Counted from the stretch's first letter, positions 23,116 to 30,310 are shown. The stretch is DNA of 32,655 nucleotides from Nanobdellota archaeon (GCA_027334715.1 DAHWUG010000002.1:64977-97631), one strand, 5' to 3'. The notes: generated by a model not told the origin, from the sequence alone. A program made the numbers and translations.

Positions 23116-23916
23116 ATGGAAACATCAAAAATAACAGGAGATAGAATAAGAAAATACTTGGGCGAAGGAAAGAGATTTGACTCAAGAAATCCTGATGAAT
23201 TCAGGGAAATTTCAATAGAAACAGGTGTATCAAAAAAAGCAGAGGGTTCTGCCCGTGTAAAAATCGGAAAGACAGAGGTTATTGTCGGAGTTAAACTGGA
23301 TGTCATGGAACCATATACTGATTCGCCTGACAGGGGAAACCTTACTGTAAGCGCTGAATTAACACCAATGAGCTCGGAGAGATTTGAAAGCGGACCACCT
23401 AAATTCCCTGCTGTTGAGCTTGGAAGATTAACAGACAGGACAATAAGAGAAAGTAAATTTATTGAAATGGAAAAATTGTGCATAAAAGAAGGGGAGAAGG
23501 TCTGGGGAATTTATGTTGATGTGTACACATTAAATGATGATGGAAATCTCATAGATGCCGCAGAAATAGGCGCAATTGCTGCCTTGAAGACGGCAAAAAT
23601 GCCAAAATATGATAAAGAAACAGGAAAGGTAATGTTCGGGGAATGGACAGATGAAAAAGTTCCTGTAAAAAAAGAACTGCCAATAACAATAACAGCCCAT
23701 AAAATAGGAAACTCATGGCTTGTTGACCCAACGCAGGAAGAAGAGGATGTATCTGAGGCAAGAGTAACAATTGGGGCAACAGCTGAAGGAATTATTTCAT
23801 CCCTTCAAAAGGGAGAATCAAAGGAAATCAGCATTGAAGAATTCGGGGAAGTTATAGACATGACTGAAAAAGTCAGAAAGAAAGTTTTTTCAACAGTGGA
23901 GAAGTTATTAAAGTAA
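23116..23916 (+). CDS. rrp42: Exosome subunit Rrp42 (non-catalytic RNase PH fold)
   Basis: A 266-aa protein with the Rrp42-type features RFDSRNPDEFREISIETGVS, RVKIGKTEVIVGVKLDVMEP, MSSERFESGPP and ELGRLTDRTIRESKFIEMEK. It ends with a typical helix (MTEKVRKKVFSTVEKLLK). Rrp42 lacks phosphorolytic residues of its own but alternates with Rrp41 in the hexameric ring and is needed for activity. The next small ORF starts one base after its stop. Confidence 0.96.
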   Translation: METSKITGDRIRKYLGEGKRFDSRNPDEFREISIETGVSKKAEGSARVKIGKTEVIVGVKLDVMEPYTDSPDRGNLTVSAELTPMSSERFESGPPKFPAVELGRLTDRTIRESKFIEMEKLCIKEGEKVWGIYVDVYTLNDDGNLIDAAEIGAIAALKTAKMPKYDKETGKVMFGEWTDEKVPVKKELPITITAHKIGNSWLVDPTQEEEDVSEARVTIGATAEGIISSLQKGESKEISIEEFGEVIDMTEKVRKKVFSTVEKLLK

Positions 23917-23917
23917 G

Positions 23918-24106
23918 ATGAGATCATATTTAGTACAGCTTGTTGAAGGAGCGCAGCAGGAAGGTTCAGGAAAAGTAATTGAAGAGAGAAAAGTTGTTGG
24001 AAAATCTGGCTGGATTAAAGATTATAGGAAGGTTGTTCATGAGTATACAGGTAAAATGTCAACAAATGATAGCCTTGAAATAAGAGTAAGGGCTTTTTAC
24101 GAATAA
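23918..24106 (+). CDS. 62-aa hypothetical protein between Rrp42 and RpoK
   Basis: A small soluble protein beginning MRSYLVQLVEGAQQEGSGKV, with predicted alternating strands (GKVIEERKVVGKSGWIKDYR, then a strand ending LEIRVRAFYE). The spacing is one base on either side (rrp42 stop to ATG, and stop to the rpoK ATG). The standard euryarchaeal superoperon has an L37Ae zinc-ribbon gene near here. This ORF has no cysteines, so it is not that protein. Family not recognised. Confidence 0.6.
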   Translation: MRSYLVQLVEGAQQEGSGKVIEERKVVGKSGWIKDYRKVVHEYTGKMSTNDSLEIRVRAFYE

Positions 24107-24107
24107 A

Positions 24108-24500
24108 ATGCAGGAAGAAAAAATATCAGATAAATTCACAAAATACGAGATTGCGAGGATATTGGGGGCAAGAGCCCTGCAAATTGCAATGAACGCGCCT
24201 TTGCTGATAAAATTGGGAAAAGAAGATATTGAAAAAATAAAATATGATCCCATAAAAATTGCAGAAATAGAGCTGGAATCTGGGGTTCTTCCTATTTCTA
24301 TCAAAAAGCCTTTCCCTGAGAAGAAAGAAGATATTTTGAGAAGACCAAAAGGACAAAAAGCAAGTGACGAAAAAGTGGAGGAAAAGGAAGCAAGTGAAGA
24401 AGGGGAAATTGCTAACGAGGGAGAAATAATGACTCTTGTAAATCCTGAAGAAGAGCAGGAGGAAGAAGCTCCTGAAGAAGAAGGGGCTGAAGGAGAATAA
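24108..24500 (+). CDS. rpoK: RNA polymerase subunit K (Rpb6/omega) with long acidic tail
   Basis: Residues ~8-70 match the Rpb6/omega fold: DKFTKYEIARILGARALQIA, then NAPLLIKLGKEDIEKIKYDP, and GVLPISIKKPFP. The archaeal core is usually only ~55-90 aa. Here the 130-aa protein continues into a Glu-rich tail (EEEQEEEAPEEEGAEGE). RpoK helps assemble and stabilise the RNA polymerase clamp. rpoK-enolase-rpsB is a conserved archaeal order and is retained downstream, here with a small membrane-protein gene between. Confidence 0.9.
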   Translation: MQEEKISDKFTKYEIARILGARALQIAMNAPLLIKLGKEDIEKIKYDPIKIAEIELESGVLPISIKKPFPEKKEDILRRPKGQKASDEKVEEKEASEEGEIANEGEIMTLVNPEEEQEEEAPEEEGAEGE

Positions 24501-24502
24501 AA

Positions 24503-24694
24503 ATGCCGAAAAGAAAGTTTAAAATTCATGATCCTTTTTTTGATATTTCTAACATACTTGAGATAATCGGAGCTTTGTACTTGTTTTTTTATTTTGCGCA
24601 AATAATCAGGGGCTCTCCTTTGGTTTTAGGAATAATTTTCATAATTGTAGGGTTTGTTATAAAAGAGTTAGAATTGTATTTTAGAAGAATTTAA
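24503..24694 (+). CDS. 63-aa protein with two membrane helices
   Basis: After a short basic N-terminus (MPKRKFKIHDPF), two hydrophobic segments follow: LEIIGALYLFFYFAQII and LVLGIIFIIVGFVIKELELY, separated by RGSP. It starts two bases after the rpoK stop, so it is the last gene of this operon before the enolase promoter. Function unknown. Confidence 0.6.
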   Translation: MPKRKFKIHDPFFDISNILEIIGALYLFFYFAQIIRGSPLVLGIIFIIVGFVIKELELYFRRI

Positions 24695-24730
24695 GATATT
24701 TCTCTGAATATTTTTTAAATTATCACTAAA

Positions 24731-24740
24731 TTTATATACC
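24731..24740 (+). promoter_or_regulatory. TATA box of the enolase gene
   Basis: TTTATATACC is centred ~25 nt before the ATG at 24760, predicting a leaderless transcript and separating enolase from the rpoK operon. Confidence 0.65.
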
Positions 24741-24759
24741 AAAAACATTTTTTTAGTTT

Positions 24760-25932
24760 ATGGTTGTAATAAAAAAGGTTTCTGCAAAGTCAATTCTTGA
24801 CTCGCGAAGGGAGAAAACTATTTTTGTCACAATTGAAACAAACATGGGAATTTTTTCTGCAAGCGCGCCAAATGGAAAATCAACCGGAAAATATGAAAAA
24901 AAGCCATACAAAAAGGACATAAAGGGAGACATAAAGACGCTAAAGCAGTTCAGCAGCTATTTTTCAGACGAGCAGATAGACAGATTTGATGACTTAAGAA
25001 GAGTAGAAGACACTATTGAAAGGCATGTGGGAGCAAACACATCCTTTGCACTTGAATCAGCTGTCTTGAAAGCTTTGGCAAAGGAGCAAAAAAAGGAAAT
25101 TTGGCAGCTAATAAATCCAAATGCGAAAAAATTTCCGAGGCTTGTCGGAAACTGCATAGGCGGGGGATTGCACTCACCCTCTGCTCCGGATGCAAAAAAG
25201 CCTGATTTCCAGGAATTTCTTCTAATTCCAAAAGCAAAGACAGTTGAAGAAGAATGGGAAACAAACAGGAAAATAAAAAAAACACTCCAAAATTCACTGA
25301 AAAAAGAGGATGAAAATTTCAGGGGAAAAAGAAATGATGAAGATGCGTGGCAAACAAGTCTGAATGAGAAAGAAGTTCTTGAAATTCTAAAAAATTTTAG
25401 GGTTAACTTGGGGATTGATGTTGCTGCATCAACTTTTTACAAGATAAAAAAATATCTTTACAAGAATCCAATGTTAAGCAGGGACAAAGAAGAGCAGATG
25501 TCTTACATTTCAAACCTGATTAAGAATTTCTCGTTGTTTTATGTGGAAGACCCTTTTTATGAAGATGATTTTGATTCTTTTGCCTTGCTGCTAAAAAAAC
25601 ATCCGGAAATCCTGGTTGTTGGGGATGATTTGACTGTCACAGATGAAAAAAGATTCGGAAAAGCCATAGAAAACAAAAGCATAAATGCAATAATTGTAAA
25701 GCCGAACCAGTGCGGCTCGCTGATTGAGGTAAAAAACATATGCGAGATGGCAAAAAAGAGCGGGATAAAGACTGTTTTCTCCCACAGAAGCGGAGAAACA
25801 ACAGAAAATGTCCTGGCTGACCTTGCTTTTGGCTTCCAGGCTGATTTCTTCAAGTGCGGAATAACAGGAAAAGAGAGGGAAGCAAAAATAAAAAGGCTGA
25901 TTGAAATAGAGAAAAAACTGGGACGTAAGTAG
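24760..25932 (+). CDS. eno: Enolase (divergent)
   Basis: A 390-aa enolase, shorter than the usual 410-430 aa. Recognisable blocks are KSILDSRREKTIFV, APNGKSTGKYE (lid loop, normally PSGASTG), GGLHSPSAPDAKKPDFQEF, GIDVAAS, YVEDPFYEDD, VVGDDLTVT, VKPNQCGS and SHRSGETTENVLADLA. The expected residues are present: His138, Glu152, metal ligands Asp220, Glu263 and Asp289, Lys314, His342 and Lys365. The normally strict GDEGG(F/W) block is replaced by RNDEDAW, with Glu194 as the likely second catalytic glutamate. It converts 2-phosphoglycerate to phosphoenolpyruvate. The substitutions could mean a fast-evolving enolase or an enolase-like paralogue. Confidence 0.85.
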   Translation: MVVIKKVSAKSILDSRREKTIFVTIETNMGIFSASAPNGKSTGKYEKKPYKKDIKGDIKTLKQFSSYFSDEQIDRFDDLRRVEDTIERHVGANTSFALESAVLKALAKEQKKEIWQLINPNAKKFPRLVGNCIGGGLHSPSAPDAKKPDFQEFLLIPKAKTVEEEWETNRKIKKTLQNSLKKEDENFRGKRNDEDAWQTSLNEKEVLEILKNFRVNLGIDVAASTFYKIKKYLYKNPMLSRDKEEQMSYISNLIKNFSLFYVEDPFYEDDFDSFALLLKKHPEILVVGDDLTVTDEKRFGKAIENKSINAIIVKPNQCGSLIEVKNICEMAKKSGIKTVFSHRSGETTENVLADLAFGFQADFFKCGITGKEREAKIKRLIEIEKKLGRK

Positions 25933-25934
25933 CA

Positions 25935-25960
25935 TAACTTTTTTAAAAGCATAAAAGTTA
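25935..25960 (+). promoter_or_regulatory. Inverted repeat over the FMN reductase promoter
   Basis: TAACTTTT (25935-25942) and AAAAGTTA (25953-25960) form 8-bp arms with a 10-nt spacer. The left arm and spacer contain the TATA-like CTTTTTTAAAAG, about 25 nt before the ATG at 25970. It could be an operator or a weak terminator for enolase. Confidence 0.4.
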
Positions 25961-25969
25961 GATTGTTCT

Positions 25970-26497
25970 ATGAAAACTCTTGTAATTGCAGCAAGCCCAA
26001 GAAAAAATTCTTACACGAATGTGCTTGCTAAGTTCGCACATGATTATGCAAAAGAGAAAAAATTAGATGCTGACCTGCTTGACTTGTCAAAAACGCCTCT
26101 TGACTACTTCAGGGGCTATGGAGAAGAATACAGCAAGTTCACAATAGAAACAATAAACGCAATAAAAGACAAATATCAGCTTCTTATTTTGGCAACTCCT
26201 GTTTACGATTCAGGATTTAGCGCTGCATTAAAAAATATTTTTGAGCATTCAAACTACAAGGAGCTTAAGGGAAAAACAGCCGGGTTTATAATAATGGCTT
26301 CAGGGAAGATAAGCAGCCTTCTTGTTCAGGAGCAGTTAAATTCTCTTATGAATTATTTCGGCATTTATTCAAACCCAAAAGCAGTCCATGCTACTATGGA
26401 GGATTTTGACGGAATGAATCTGAAAAGCGAAGCCATACAGGAAAGAATAAAGGAGCTTGTTGATTCAAGCATTGATATGGCTGAAAGATTGTCTTGA
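25970..26497 (+). CDS. NADPH-dependent FMN reductase / flavodoxin-fold protein
   Basis: A 175-aa flavodoxin-like protein. The phosphate-binding loop is IAASPRKNSYTNVLA (the 'SPR..S.t..la' pattern). A second loop is LATPVYDSGFSAALKNIFEH, typical of the NADPH-dependent FMN reductase family. A C-terminal helix is IQERIKELVDSSIDMAERL. It probably reduces flavins or quinones. It has its own promoter and ends 35 nt before rpsB, inserted between enolase and ribosomal protein S2, which are usually adjacent in archaea. Confidence 0.85.
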   Translation: MKTLVIAASPRKNSYTNVLAKFAHDYAKEKKLDADLLDLSKTPLDYFRGYGEEYSKFTIETINAIKDKYQLLILATPVYDSGFSAALKNIFEHSNYKELKGKTAGFIIMASGKISSLLVQEQLNSLMNYFGIYSNPKAVHATMEDFDGMNLKSEAIQERIKELVDSSIDMAERLS

Positions 26498-26501
26498 AAA
26501 C

Positions 26502-26511
26502 CTTTTTAAAC
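26502..26511 (+). promoter_or_regulatory. TATA box of rpsB
   Basis: CTTTTTAAAC is centred ~26 nt before the ATG at 26532. This supports the shorter start (MPRKKKEEK) over the track's start at 26457, which lies inside the preceding gene. Confidence 0.65.
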
Positions 26512-26531
26512 ATAATTTTGCATCAATTTCC

Positions 26532-27392
26532 ATGCCAAGAAAAAAGAAAGAAGAAAAGGAAGAGATTTCTGAAGAAATGAAAAAAGAAGCTGAGGCAGAA
26601 TCAACTACAGAAGAGAAAACTCTTGAGGAAAAGAAGAAAGAACTTTTGGCAAAGGCAAAGAAGCTCAAAGAAAAACTTGCTGGAGAAGAAATCAGCAGCG
26701 AAGAACTTAAGGAAAAAGTCAAGCTTAAGAAAAGGGAAGAAATGCTTGTTCCGCTTGAAGATTATGTAAAATCAGGGATATACCTGGGAACAAGAGTTGT
26801 TACTCCAAATATGAGGCCTTTTGTTTACAGAAGAAGGGCGGATGGCTTGGCGATATTCAACACAGACACAATAGACGAAAAGCTGAAGGAAGGAATAGAA
26901 TACCTCGGAAAATTCGCTCCTGAAGATGTGATTGTAATATGCAAAAGGCAGGCAGGATGGAGAGCTGTAGAGATGTTTTCTGAAATAACGGGAATAAGGG
27001 TCTTCACAAAAAAATATCCTGCTGGAATCCTGACCAACAAGCAGCTTCCTGACTTTTTTGAGAATGAACTGACAATAATAACAGACCAATGGGTTGACAA
27101 AAATGCACTTAATGACACTTTGAAAGTTCATAAAAAAGTTCTGATGGTTTGCGACACAAACAATTTCTCGCACGGAGCTGACCAGATAATTATAGGAAAT
27201 AACAAAAGCCCAAAAAGCATTGGACTTATTTTCTATCTTCTTGCAAGAGGATACTGCAAGGTAAGGGGAATTGAAAAAAACATTCCTGATTTGGAATTCT
27301 GGACAGGGGAAGAGGAAATCAAAGGAGAAGAGCATGAAGAAAGAAAAAGAAGGCCTATTCTTGCAGAAGCTGGGGCACAGTTTGGGGTTTAA
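26532..27392 (+). CDS. rpsB: Ribosomal protein S2 (uS2) with charged N-terminal extension
   Basis: From the promoter-supported ATG the protein is 286 aa. The uS2 core starts at ~residue 75 with LVPLEDYVKSGIYLGTR, followed by RRADGLAIFNTDTIDEKL, FTKKYPAGILTNKQLPDFFE, and TDQWVDKNAL. The core length matches archaeal S2 (~200 aa). The first ~75 residues are an unusual Lys/Glu-rich, probably coiled-coil extension (KEEISEEMKKEAEAES, then KKKELLAKAKKLKEKLAGEE). uS2 bridges the 30S head and body. The association with rpoK and enolase is the standard archaeal cluster. Confidence 0.92.
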   Translation: MPRKKKEEKEEISEEMKKEAEAESTTEEKTLEEKKKELLAKAKKLKEKLAGEEISSEELKEKVKLKKREEMLVPLEDYVKSGIYLGTRVVTPNMRPFVYRRRADGLAIFNTDTIDEKLKEGIEYLGKFAPEDVIVICKRQAGWRAVEMFSEITGIRVFTKKYPAGILTNKQLPDFFENELTIITDQWVDKNALNDTLKVHKKVLMVCDTNNFSHGADQIIIGNNKSPKSIGLIFYLLARGYCKVRGIEKNIPDLEFWTGEEEIKGEEHEERKRRPILAEAGAQFGV

Positions 27393-27438
27393 ATTTAGTA
27401 CAATAATTCTTAAAAAGGAATAGAAAGATTATGAATTT

Positions 27439-27714
27439 ATGACTAAGACTATTCTTGGAATAGATTGCGTAAATGGAATTACATACATAGGAGAATTAGC
27501 GATAAATGAAGATGAATTAAAAAAATTACGTGGGGCATTAGTTATTAAAAATTATGCGGTGGTTCAAACAGCAAGATTGAGTAGTGATGAAAGAAAAAGT
27601 TTTCTAGAAAAAATGATTGAATTTTATCAAATTACAAAAAAAGATAAAAAGAACAAATATACTGAGCCAAGAGATATTGTCTCAAGTTATGAATTAGATT
27701 TTCCAGTTAAGTAA
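27439..27714 (+). CDS. Hypothetical 91-aa protein
   Basis: A small soluble protein starting MTKTILGIDCVNGITYIGEL. It has an N-terminal strand-rich region, a central charged helix (SSDERKSFLEKMIEFYQITK) and a lysine-rich stretch before SSYELDFPVK. No known motif. Its wobble positions look A+T-richer than rpsB just upstream, which may indicate late acquisition. It ends 2 nt from the convergent DedA-like gene. Confidence 0.55.
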   Translation: MTKTILGIDCVNGITYIGELAINEDELKKLRGALVIKNYAVVQTARLSSDERKSFLEKMIEFYQITKKDKKNKYTEPRDIVSSYELDFPVK

Positions 27715-27716
27715 TT

Positions 27717-28286
27717 TTATCTTTTCCTAATCTTTTTCACAAAATAAACAATCAGGTAAATTACCGCTGCAAGAAGGGTTACTAATATTGTTAAGCTGGA
27801 TAAAGTTCCTATAAGGCTGTTAAAAACTTCCCCGATAAAATATCCTATAATTGAATGAACTATTGCATAAAGAAATTCTCCCATCAGTACAGCTGTTATG
27901 AATTTTTTCCTGTTGATTTCCTCAAAACCGGCAACATAGCTTACAACAGCGCAAAGCGCAAAGAAAATCCATCTTGTCCAGAAGACTATTGAAAACTCAT
28001 GCTCTTTCAGAAGATTTCTTGCCTTTTTCTCATTATCCCTGAAAAATGAAAATCTTCTTAGCTTTGTCCTGAATCTTTCAGAAAAGAATTTTGCAAGCTC
28101 GTAAGCAAGTATGTCTCCAAAAGCAGCTGCGACAAAAACAACAGCAGTAAAAATAATCAGGGAAGTAATGTTTGTTATTGATGATGCAAATGCAATCAGT
28201 GTCAGGCTTCCTCCCGGAAAGCCGAAAGATCCTGCAACTTGCAGGACAAAAATGGTTATCAATCCAAGAACAGATATTCCTGTCAT
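27717..28286 (-). CDS. DedA/SNARE-associated (VTT domain) membrane protein
   Basis: A 189-aa membrane protein with about five hydrophobic segments. DedA-type features are FGFPGGSLTLIAFAS near the N-terminus, GDILAYELAKFFSERF, the arginine-bearing FWTRWIFFALCAVVSYVAGF and the closing GYFIGEVFNSLIG. DedA proteins act in lipid flipping and membrane homeostasis. The start overlaps the stop of the upstream gene by 4 bp (ATGA), so it is translationally coupled to it. Confidence 0.78.
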   Translation of the reverse strand: MTGISVLGLITIFVLQVAGSFGFPGGSLTLIAFASSITNITSLIIFTAVVFVAAAFGDILAYELAKFFSERFRTKLRRFSFFRDNEKKARNLLKEHEFSIVFWTRWIFFALCAVVSYVAGFEEINRKKFITAVLMGEFLYAIVHSIIGYFIGEVFNSLIGTLSSLTILVTLLAAVIYLIVYFVKKIRKR

Positions 28287-28633
28287 TTCCTAAGATTGTT
28301 GAGCTCAGAGATTATCTGAGCGCAATTTTTATTGTAAAAGATGCAATATCTGTCAAGGGAGATATGATAATTTATGGCAGTTGTGTTTCCTATTGCTGAA
28401 TAAATTTGTGAGTAAGTCAGGTTGAAATTATGCTCAATTTCCTTCAGGGTCATCCACGATTGGATTGTTATTCCGTTCTGCCTGAAATAATAATGCCTTT
28501 GCTGCCACAATGAATAATTTTCATAAGTTCTTGCTGCAATAAGGAAAATCAGGAAAATCAGGATGATTATTATGAGAATGTAAATTATTTTCTGCATCAA
28601 GCTATTTTTTCTTTTTTTGTTTCTGTTTGGCAT
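28283..28633 (-). CDS. Single-pass membrane protein with small helical C-terminal domain
   Basis: The track start (28714) overlaps the upstream phosphoesterase gene by ~70 nt. The ATG at 28633 (MPNRNKKRKNSLMQK) starts 7 nt after that gene's stop and gives 116 aa. A basic N-terminus is followed by one strong membrane helix (~15-34, IIYILIIIILIFLIFLIAA). The C-terminal ~80 residues carry ITIQSWMTLKEIEHNFNLTY, a small helical module, and two cysteines (RYCIFYNKNCAQ) that may form a disulfide outside the cell. Family not firmly recognised. Confidence 0.6.
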   Translation of the reverse strand: MPNRNKKRKNSLMQKIIYILIIIILIFLIFLIAARTYENYSLWQQRHYYFRQNGITIQSWMTLKEIEHNFNLTYSQIYSAIGNTTAINYHISLDRYCIFYNKNCAQIISELNNLRK

Positions 28634-28640
28634 TTTTATT

Positions 28641-29096
28641 TTAAAGCTTGAACCAGAGCCATGATTTATTCGGCTTTGAGCCATAGTGAGTTTTAATAAG
28701 CACATAATCGCCATTTAACTTCTTGCCAATAAGCCTGAATTCTATTTTATTAGAACTTTTATTTTTCAGCAAATAAGTTCCATTGTCCCAGATTTCAACT
28801 GTTCCTGCTCCGTAATTCCCTTTGGGAATATTTCCGTGAAATTTTGCATATTCAATCGGATGGTCTTCAACATGAACAGCCAGTCTTTTTATTCCTTTTT
28901 CAGCTGGCGGATCTTTCGGAACAACCCATGAAGCAAGAACTCCATTCATTTCTAGGCGTAAATCGTAATGGTGATTTCTTGCAAAATGGCTGTGTATTAC
29001 AAATATTCTTTTTTTAGGGTCCTTTTTTTTTGTCTTACCTTTTGGTTCTTTAGTTTTACTAAAGTCTCTTTTTTTCTTATACTGTTTTAATGACAT
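28641..29096 (-). CDS. Stand-alone DNA ligase D-type 3'-phosphoesterase (PE domain)
   Basis: A 151-aa protein equal to the PE domain of bacterial LigD. A lysine-rich N-terminus leads into FVIHSHFARNHHYDLRLE. The catalytic set His37, His43, Asp45 and Arg47 is present, and His79 lies in HVEDHPIEY. Further PE motifs are SWVVPKDPP, IPKGNYGAGTVEIWDNGTY and the closing WLWFKL. PE removes 3'-phosphates and 3'-ribonucleotides at DNA ends. No ligase, polymerase domain or Ku is in the window. It lies between a GNAT gene 1 nt upstream and a membrane protein, all co-oriented. Stand-alone PE proteins are known in some archaea. Confidence 0.92.
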   Translation of the reverse strand: MSLKQYKKKRDFSKTKEPKGKTKKKDPKKRIFVIHSHFARNHHYDLRLEMNGVLASWVVPKDPPAEKGIKRLAVHVEDHPIEYAKFHGNIPKGNYGAGTVEIWDNGTYLLKNKSSNKIEFRLIGKKLNGDYVLIKTHYGSKPNKSWLWFKL

Positions 29097-29097
29097 T

Positions 29098-29643
29098 TCA
29101 CCAAAATGGCACTTTTATGATTGCCAATCCTCCATTTTTTAACATTTTTGAGATTAATTTATTTTTTCCTTCATAATAAACCCCATCTCCATCATCATCT
29201 CTAACAAGTTCACCAGTTATCTGATTTTTATATCTGAACTTTCTTATGAAATCTTTCTTTATTTTAAATCCTGTTTTCTTGAAAAATCCTATATTTTTTC
29301 TTTCTGTAAATGCTAATCCTGTCTTGCCTGTTTTTTTAAGATAGTTTAGTCCTGCTAATGCTAAAGCTTTCCCGTATCCTTGCCCTTTTTTTATTGCTAA
29401 TCCTCTTCCCATACCCAGTATATTATACTTTTTATTTTGATAATCAACTTCAACTGGTTTTAACATTCCAAAAGCCATTATTTCTTTATTATTAATTATA
29501 AAGAAGAACTCTGCACTTTTATCCTCTTTCTTAAAATTAACTTTTGCTTCTTTTCCGTATTCCTTAATTCTTTGCCTGTTTATAAAGGAAATCTCTTCTT
29601 TAGAAAGCTTATTCACGCTCTTTTTCACTATTTTAAGGGGCAT
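29098..29643 (-). CDS. GNAT family N-acetyltransferase
   Basis: A 181-aa GNAT-fold protein. The acetyl-CoA binding segment is GRGLAIKKGQGYGKALALAG, containing the Q-x-x-G-x-(G/A) motif. ENIGFFKKTGF-like sequence (ERKNIGFFKKTGFKI) is the usual 'N..a...y.k.GF' strand-helix. The substrate is not predictable. An unusual insertion near the end (VRDDDGDGVYYEGKN) follows. A minus-strand TATA (~29662-29672) lies ~24 nt before the ATG, inside the end of the zinc-ribbon gene. The next gene (PE) starts one base after its stop, so they are co-transcribed. Confidence 0.8.
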   Translation of the reverse strand: MPLKIVKKSVNKLSKEEISFINRQRIKEYGKEAKVNFKKEDKSAEFFFIINNKEIMAFGMLKPVEVDYQNKKYNILGMGRGLAIKKGQGYGKALALAGLNYLKKTGKTGLAFTERKNIGFFKKTGFKIKKDFIRKFRYKNQITGELVRDDDGDGVYYEGKNKLISKMLKNGGLAIIKVPFW

Positions 29644-29673
29644 AATTTGTTTAAGAAATCAGGATATAAATAA

Positions 29674-29901
29674 TTATTTCTTCTTCTCGGGAACTTCATT
29701 CTTTGTTCCGCATTCATGGCAGAACTTCTGCCTTTCGTCAAGTGTTGTTCCGCATGTTTTGCACTTTAATATTATTGGCTTGACATCAACATGAGTCTTA
29801 TAGCCTGCCCTTCCTGAAACTATTTTTGAAAAAACATCGACAAATTGGTCAGACCTCTGCAAATCCTCCTGTATCCTCTGCCTGTCATAAATCTCGCCCA
29901 T
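29674..29901 (-). CDS. Small zinc-ribbon protein
   Basis: The track begins at 29952, but the ATG at 29901 lies ~25 nt after TTTTTAAATA (29921-29930), so the 75-aa form starting MGEIYDRQRIQEDLQ is preferred. A helical N-terminus is followed by a C-terminal four-cysteine zinc ribbon (CKTCGTTLDERQKFCHECGT). Such ribbons mediate nucleic-acid or protein contacts. It is divergent from the small secreted protein and upstream of the GNAT gene on the same strand. Confidence 0.75.
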   Translation of the reverse strand: MGEIYDRQRIQEDLQRSDQFVDVFSKIVSGRAGYKTHVDVKPIILKCKTCGTTLDERQKFCHECGTKNEVPEKKK

Positions 29902-29920
29902 AATTAGTTTAGGAAAAACA

Positions 29921-29930
29921 TATTTAAAAA
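29921..29930 (-). promoter_or_regulatory. TATA box of the zinc-ribbon gene
   Basis: TTTTTAAATA on the minus strand is centred ~25 nt from the ATG at 29901 and decides that start. Confidence 0.6.
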
Positions 29931-29968
29931 TATTTTTCTGCAATAGGTGCAATAAGAGATTTCACAAA

Positions 29969-29978
29969 TATTATAAAG
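29969..29978 (+). promoter_or_regulatory. TATA box of the 96-aa secreted/membrane protein
   Basis: TATTATAAAG is centred ~26 nt before the ATG at 30000, predicting a leaderless transcript. Confidence 0.6.
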
Positions 29979-29999
29979 TTTTGATGAACTATCCTTTAA

Positions 30000-30290
30000 A
30001 TGAAAAAAAGCACAAAAAGAATTTTGCTTGTAGCCGGATTAACTCTCGCAGTTGTCATTATGCTTGCCTTTTTTGGCTCTTGCCTTTATCAGTTTGAGAT
30101 ATTGCAGAAAGCTCACAGCAGCTTTGAGAATTATTACAGTTTCAGGGGATGCGTAAATCTGGTAAGCAGGGGCCCTGATTACGGGTATTGCAGTCTTGCA
30201 AACGGGCAGATAATAAAAATAGTGCAGTATCAGGGAGGATGGTATCTAGACGGAGATTTGCCGAGATGCTTCCTTGGAATCTGCTTCTGA
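30000..30290 (+). CDS. Small secreted or membrane-anchored cysteine-containing protein
   Basis: A 96-aa protein. Basic N-terminus MKKSTKR is followed by a hydrophobic helix (ILLVAGLTLAVVIMLAFFGS) ending at Cys28, which could be a signal anchor or a lipoprotein-like site. The remaining ~65 residues are exported and hold four cysteines (51, 64, 90, 95) and a GGWYLDGDLPRCFLGICF ending, suggesting a small disulfide-stabilised domain. No family recognised. Its stop codon overlaps the hairpin just before the 16S promoter. Confidence 0.6.
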   Translation: MKKSTKRILLVAGLTLAVVIMLAFFGSCLYQFEILQKAHSSFENYYSFRGCVNLVSRGPDYGYCSLANGQIIKIVQYQGGWYLDGDLPRCFLGICF

Positions 30291-30310
30291 GGAAAATGGA
30301 GTTTTTCCTC
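30289..30310 (+). terminator. Hairpin at the end of the 96-aa gene
   Basis: GAGGAAAA (30289-30296) pairs perfectly with TTTTCCTC (30303-30310) around a 6-nt loop, starting within the stop codon and ending directly before the rRNA promoter. It has no strong T-run after it, so it may act as a boundary or RNA 3'-end stabiliser rather than a classic terminator. Confidence 0.5.
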
